Shown here: positions 61,240-64,000 of the stretch, in pieces
Numbering within the stretch: the stretch's first letter is position 1
Layout of the letters: every line of letters begins with the position of its first letter
Source: Branchiostoma floridae
Taxonomy: Eukaryota > Chordata > Leptocardii > Amphioxiformes > Branchiostomatidae
Length of the DNA stretch: 64,000 nucleotides
Assembly: GCF_000003815.2 (NCBI RefSeq)
Contig: NC_049983.1
Coordinates: 11,573,846 to 11,637,845 of the forward strand
Reading direction: 5' to 3'
The notes under the pieces: model-generated
Databases searched by the model: none
What the model was told of the DNA's origin: nothing
Seen by the model: only the letters and a program-made list of their open reading frames with translations
Translations under genes and position numbers: made by a program

Positions 61240-61278
61240 CACACGGACGCACGCACACACATACACATACACATATAC

Positions 61279-61342
<64 letters not shown>

Positions 61343-61385
61343 GCACGCGCGCAAACAAATACACACATCTCACACATATACACAC
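61240..61385. repeat. Microsatellite, (ACATAC)n and CA-rich
   Basis: A nearly pure six-base repeat of alternating ACAC and TACA spans about 61258-61338, flanked by ACACGCACGC-type sequence. The long open frames on both strands here are repeat artefacts. Confidence 0.9.
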
Positions 61386-61859
61386 ACCTCGCACACACGC
61401 CTATATATGTCAGGATAGAGACCCCGCTTCTGGTAGAATCGCCGATTCTGCCGGCAGGGATCCCGTTCGGAGTCTCTACCGATACAGTCGCCAATTCTAT
61501 CAGTAGAGACTCTGATTGCATTTAGAATGATCTCTGTTGGGGCAATCACAAATCTCTTCTGAGAATATAGGTGATCTTTAGTCTGTAGATACAGTCTAAG
61601 AGTCTAGTGGTAGAAAATTTGTGATATCTTGTTGCCATGCTTGTATTGTACCGTATACGTAATTCAGCTTCTGGCTGCGAAGTATCACGTTTTTATTAAA
61701 CCATTCATTATCATTATTACATTGTTAAAATGCCATCAGGGTTACTGCTGAGGGATGCCAGCAATCTCAATAAAATTTACATTTTGGAAGAGTAAAAATC
61801 TCTACTTGCTAACCGTTGGTGCAGCGATTACGGTTTACATGTGTGCTTATTGTAGGGGG

Positions 61860-62085
61860 AGCCATTGTTTGGGGGGGGGGGGGTCATTCCTTTGTCTAGG
61901 AAATGGTCATATATCTGCTCCTCCTCTAGATGGGAGGGGGGGTGCATGTGACTAAATGCTCTAGAGGGGAGGGGAGGGGAGGGGAGAGGATTGTAGTTCT
62001 AAAGTTCTAGAGGTTGGGGCCTGCATGATGGTCGAACGTTATAGAGGAGAGGGGGTGTATCTCTAAATGACCATGGTATGTACCT
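61860..62085. repeat. G-rich diverged repeats with G-quadruplex motif
   Basis: A run of 13 or more G near 61870 is followed by loose copies of a CTCTAGA...GGGAGGGG...GTGCATGTGACTAAATG pattern. At 61966-61984 four GGGG runs are separated by single A. Confidence 0.6.
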
Positions 62086-62164
62086 TTTTTGCCAGTTCAA
62101 AATTCAATAATCATACATTACGCTGCTAGCCATTAATGCACTGCGCTGAAGGTAGTAACGTATT

Positions 62165-62382
62165 TTAACAGCGCCACATATAAAGCACAGGCAGAAGGTA
62201 TACGTAGTCATTATACCTTCCCGAACGAAGTCAGGTACCCATTTTTTTACTCCTGGGCGGAGTGAGGAAGGTCATTTTAAGTGCAATTCCCAAGGGCACA
62301 ACGTCGGGGGCATGGTGAGTATCAAACTCGGGACCTCTAAGTTCTGAGCCCAACCCTCTACCAGTTAAGCCACATACGACGC
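62165..62382 (-). mobile_element. tRNA-derived SINE, family A, copy 2
   Basis: The minus-strand head GTGGCTTAACTGGTAGAGGG and GAGTTTGATACTCACCATG match the family A head at 38413 with decayed box B. The body CCCCCGACGTTGTGCCCTTG and the TACCTTCTGCCTGTGC end match too. Confidence 0.6.
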
Positions 62383-62427
62383 CACGTTCGGGATTTCTAC
62401 CAGTAAAATCGGCAATTTTGCTGACAA

Positions 62428-62560
62428 ACATACATACATACATACATACATACATACATAACGCTGCATACATACATACATATACATTCATACTTACATC
62501 ATACATACATACATACATACATACATACATTCATTCATACATATATACATATACATACAT
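62428..62560. repeat. Microsatellite, (CATA)n, interrupted
   Basis: Runs of CATA repeats at about 62428-62460, 62466-62484 and 62503-62532 are split by short other sequence. Just before, TCTACCAGTAAAATCGGCAA resembles the TCTACCGATACAGTCGCCAA string at 61475, hinting at a shared older repeat. Confidence 0.85.
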
Positions 62561-64000
62561 ATAGACTGCTATCATAAAGCCTATGCAAAAGCTACGTGTG
62601 CAGTCGTTACAAGCGCGCTCCAGGTCCATTATTGTCCCCTTTTAACTTATATTCGGTCTCCATGGTAACGGACGTCATCGACAGACGTACAGATGCACCC
62701 TGAGTAGGTAGCTGTGGGAACATTTATGAGATTTACCCAAACACACATTAAATTATCAAAGCTCTGCGTTATTCCCGTGAATTGTGGCAGACCTACAAAC
62801 CTCGTCCCTGTGTGGTAAATTGCATATTTGCCTGACAATGAGGCACATTAGCTTCGCAGGCGGATAGTACAAGATAACATAATTTCTGACCCACTTCCGG
62901 TAATTGTAGAAAATTGCAAATGCGTGATGATGCATTTTAGGTCATATTCCGTCGGAATATGTTCATGTCTAAACTACGAACAGTCTAGTTTATCTTTTGC
63001 AAGGGCTGCGCTGTAGTGGTGGAGCTATTTTAATGCCGGGCTGGCATCAGGGTTCAGAACACGACGTCTGATCAGTAAAGGTCTTCGCACACTCCTTTGC
63101 CATGAGCTTAGGCGTGTTGAGCAGGCAATGTATGTGCACTGAGCAGGTTAACAGTTGAGTTGCTCATTGTACATGTCGGCCATGGTACGGTACAGCTACA
63201 TGTACAAGTTCGCGAATATTTAATGACTGTTCTTTATTTTCCTCTTAGTTTGTGGAAAGTTAGTCAAGATGAACCTCTGAAAAACAGTCCGCATGTGCAG
63301 AAAGCTGATGAACGCTTTGTATTCAGCTGCAGCTGGTTCCACTATGACATGTACACATAATTAACTTCTAATACATGTATCTATGCGATAGGAAATTAAT
63401 ATCTATAAAATCTATATGTATACGTGTTGTGATAAACGTTCAACGTCTTACAACAACCAGAAATAGTACTAGCAGTGGAAATCTTTTTTTAAGTGTCCTC
63501 GTGCCTGGTCCCCGTACGTAGTGATGGGCGTCATCCGATAAATGTCACGAGCCGAGCGATGGCGGAACAGGGCTAAGGGTTTTTTAGTTTCATTTATAGC
63601 GTCATCATTGTCCAATACACATGCCTAAGCATATGCTCATGTGAATTGCAGCCCACTAGGCATCCTCGTCAATGACACAATCACATGCAGCGATTTCACA
63701 GCGGTTTCTTTTAATACATGGTGATCAAAACAGCTACACAGAAAAAAGCATCTAAAATGTAAGAAAGAACATTGGAAATCCTTTGTCCCACGAGATGACA
63801 CTCAACAAATCACTTTGTATAATACGATATGTGGAACATTAAAATTGATAATGCTTTTTATAACTTCAACAAGGATTTGGCAGGTAGGTTGGATGAAAGC
63901 TCCTTGGTTTGATCCTGTGTATCTTTTATGTCGCCAATTGATGCCCAAAGGCTTATATAGCAAATAGACTAGAAAACATGTGATAGATGTGCATGCTTTG

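Larger units (their letters stand above)
60684..64000. other. Region upstream of the last visible receptor exon; no gene recognised
   Basis: The receptor gene must continue this way, because its exon at 60683 begins inside a codon. I found no further LRR exon with matching phase. The region holds two microsatellites, a SINE, G-rich tracts and otherwise plain AT-rich sequence. It is most likely intron. Confidence 0.5.

Noticed and set aside
61216..61525. Long open frames on both strands of about 100 codons
   Set aside because: They are read through a six-base microsatellite; the protein is a simple Tyr-Val or Tyr-Thr repeat.
62231..62530. Minus-strand 99-codon frame with MYVCMYVCMY repeats
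   Set aside because: Translation of the CATA microsatellite and the adjoining SINE.

Overview
The window looks like chordate nuclear DNA, most probably amphioxus (Branchiostoma). The reasons are single-copy orthologues of bilaterian genes split into many short GT/AG exons, moderate AT content, dense small palindromic elements and tRNA-derived SINEs in the introns, and a receptor kinase built unlike any vertebrate receptor I know. The species call is inference. All exon models below come from reading splice signals, frames and similarity by eye. Within each multi-exon gene all exon phases agree.

Layout: (1) 3624-3755, minus: first coding exon of a NUAK-type Ser/Thr kinase; the rest lies left of the window and 1-3623 is its intron. 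(2) 5766-13335, plus: a 13-exon, 469-residue SHIPPO/STPG-repeat (ODF3-like) protein, head-to-head with the kinase. (3) 17044-24283, minus: a complete 16-exon ARIH2 (TRIAD1) RING-between-RING E3 ligase of 493 residues, convergent with the SHIPPO gene. (4) 26521-34704, plus: a 13-exon NPAT orthologue of about 1338 residues, head-to-head with ARIH2. (5) 36731-60683, minus: at least 26 exons of a receptor tyrosine kinase with leucine-rich repeats, an LRRCT cap, two ephrin-receptor-like cysteine-rich modules, one membrane helix and an FGFR/RET-like kinase. Its 5' end was not found and probably lies beyond 64000. (6) 60684-64000: no coding exon recognised; microsatellites, a SINE, a G-quadruplex tract.

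The genes do not form a pathway. NUAK and ARIH2 act in kinase and ubiquitin/NEDD8 signalling, NPAT drives replication-dependent histone transcription, SHIPPO proteins belong to sperm tails and axonemes, and the receptor is a membrane signalling protein. The most unusual items are the LRR/cysteine-rich receptor kinase and, beside its kinase exon, a 65-bp tandem array whose units carry copies of that exon's splice acceptor and first bases. Also notable are the strictly phase-1 SHIPPO exons, a retroelement nested in an older inverted-repeat element, an 875-bp mariner-like palindrome, and two small elements with clear target-site duplications, one abutting a splice donor.
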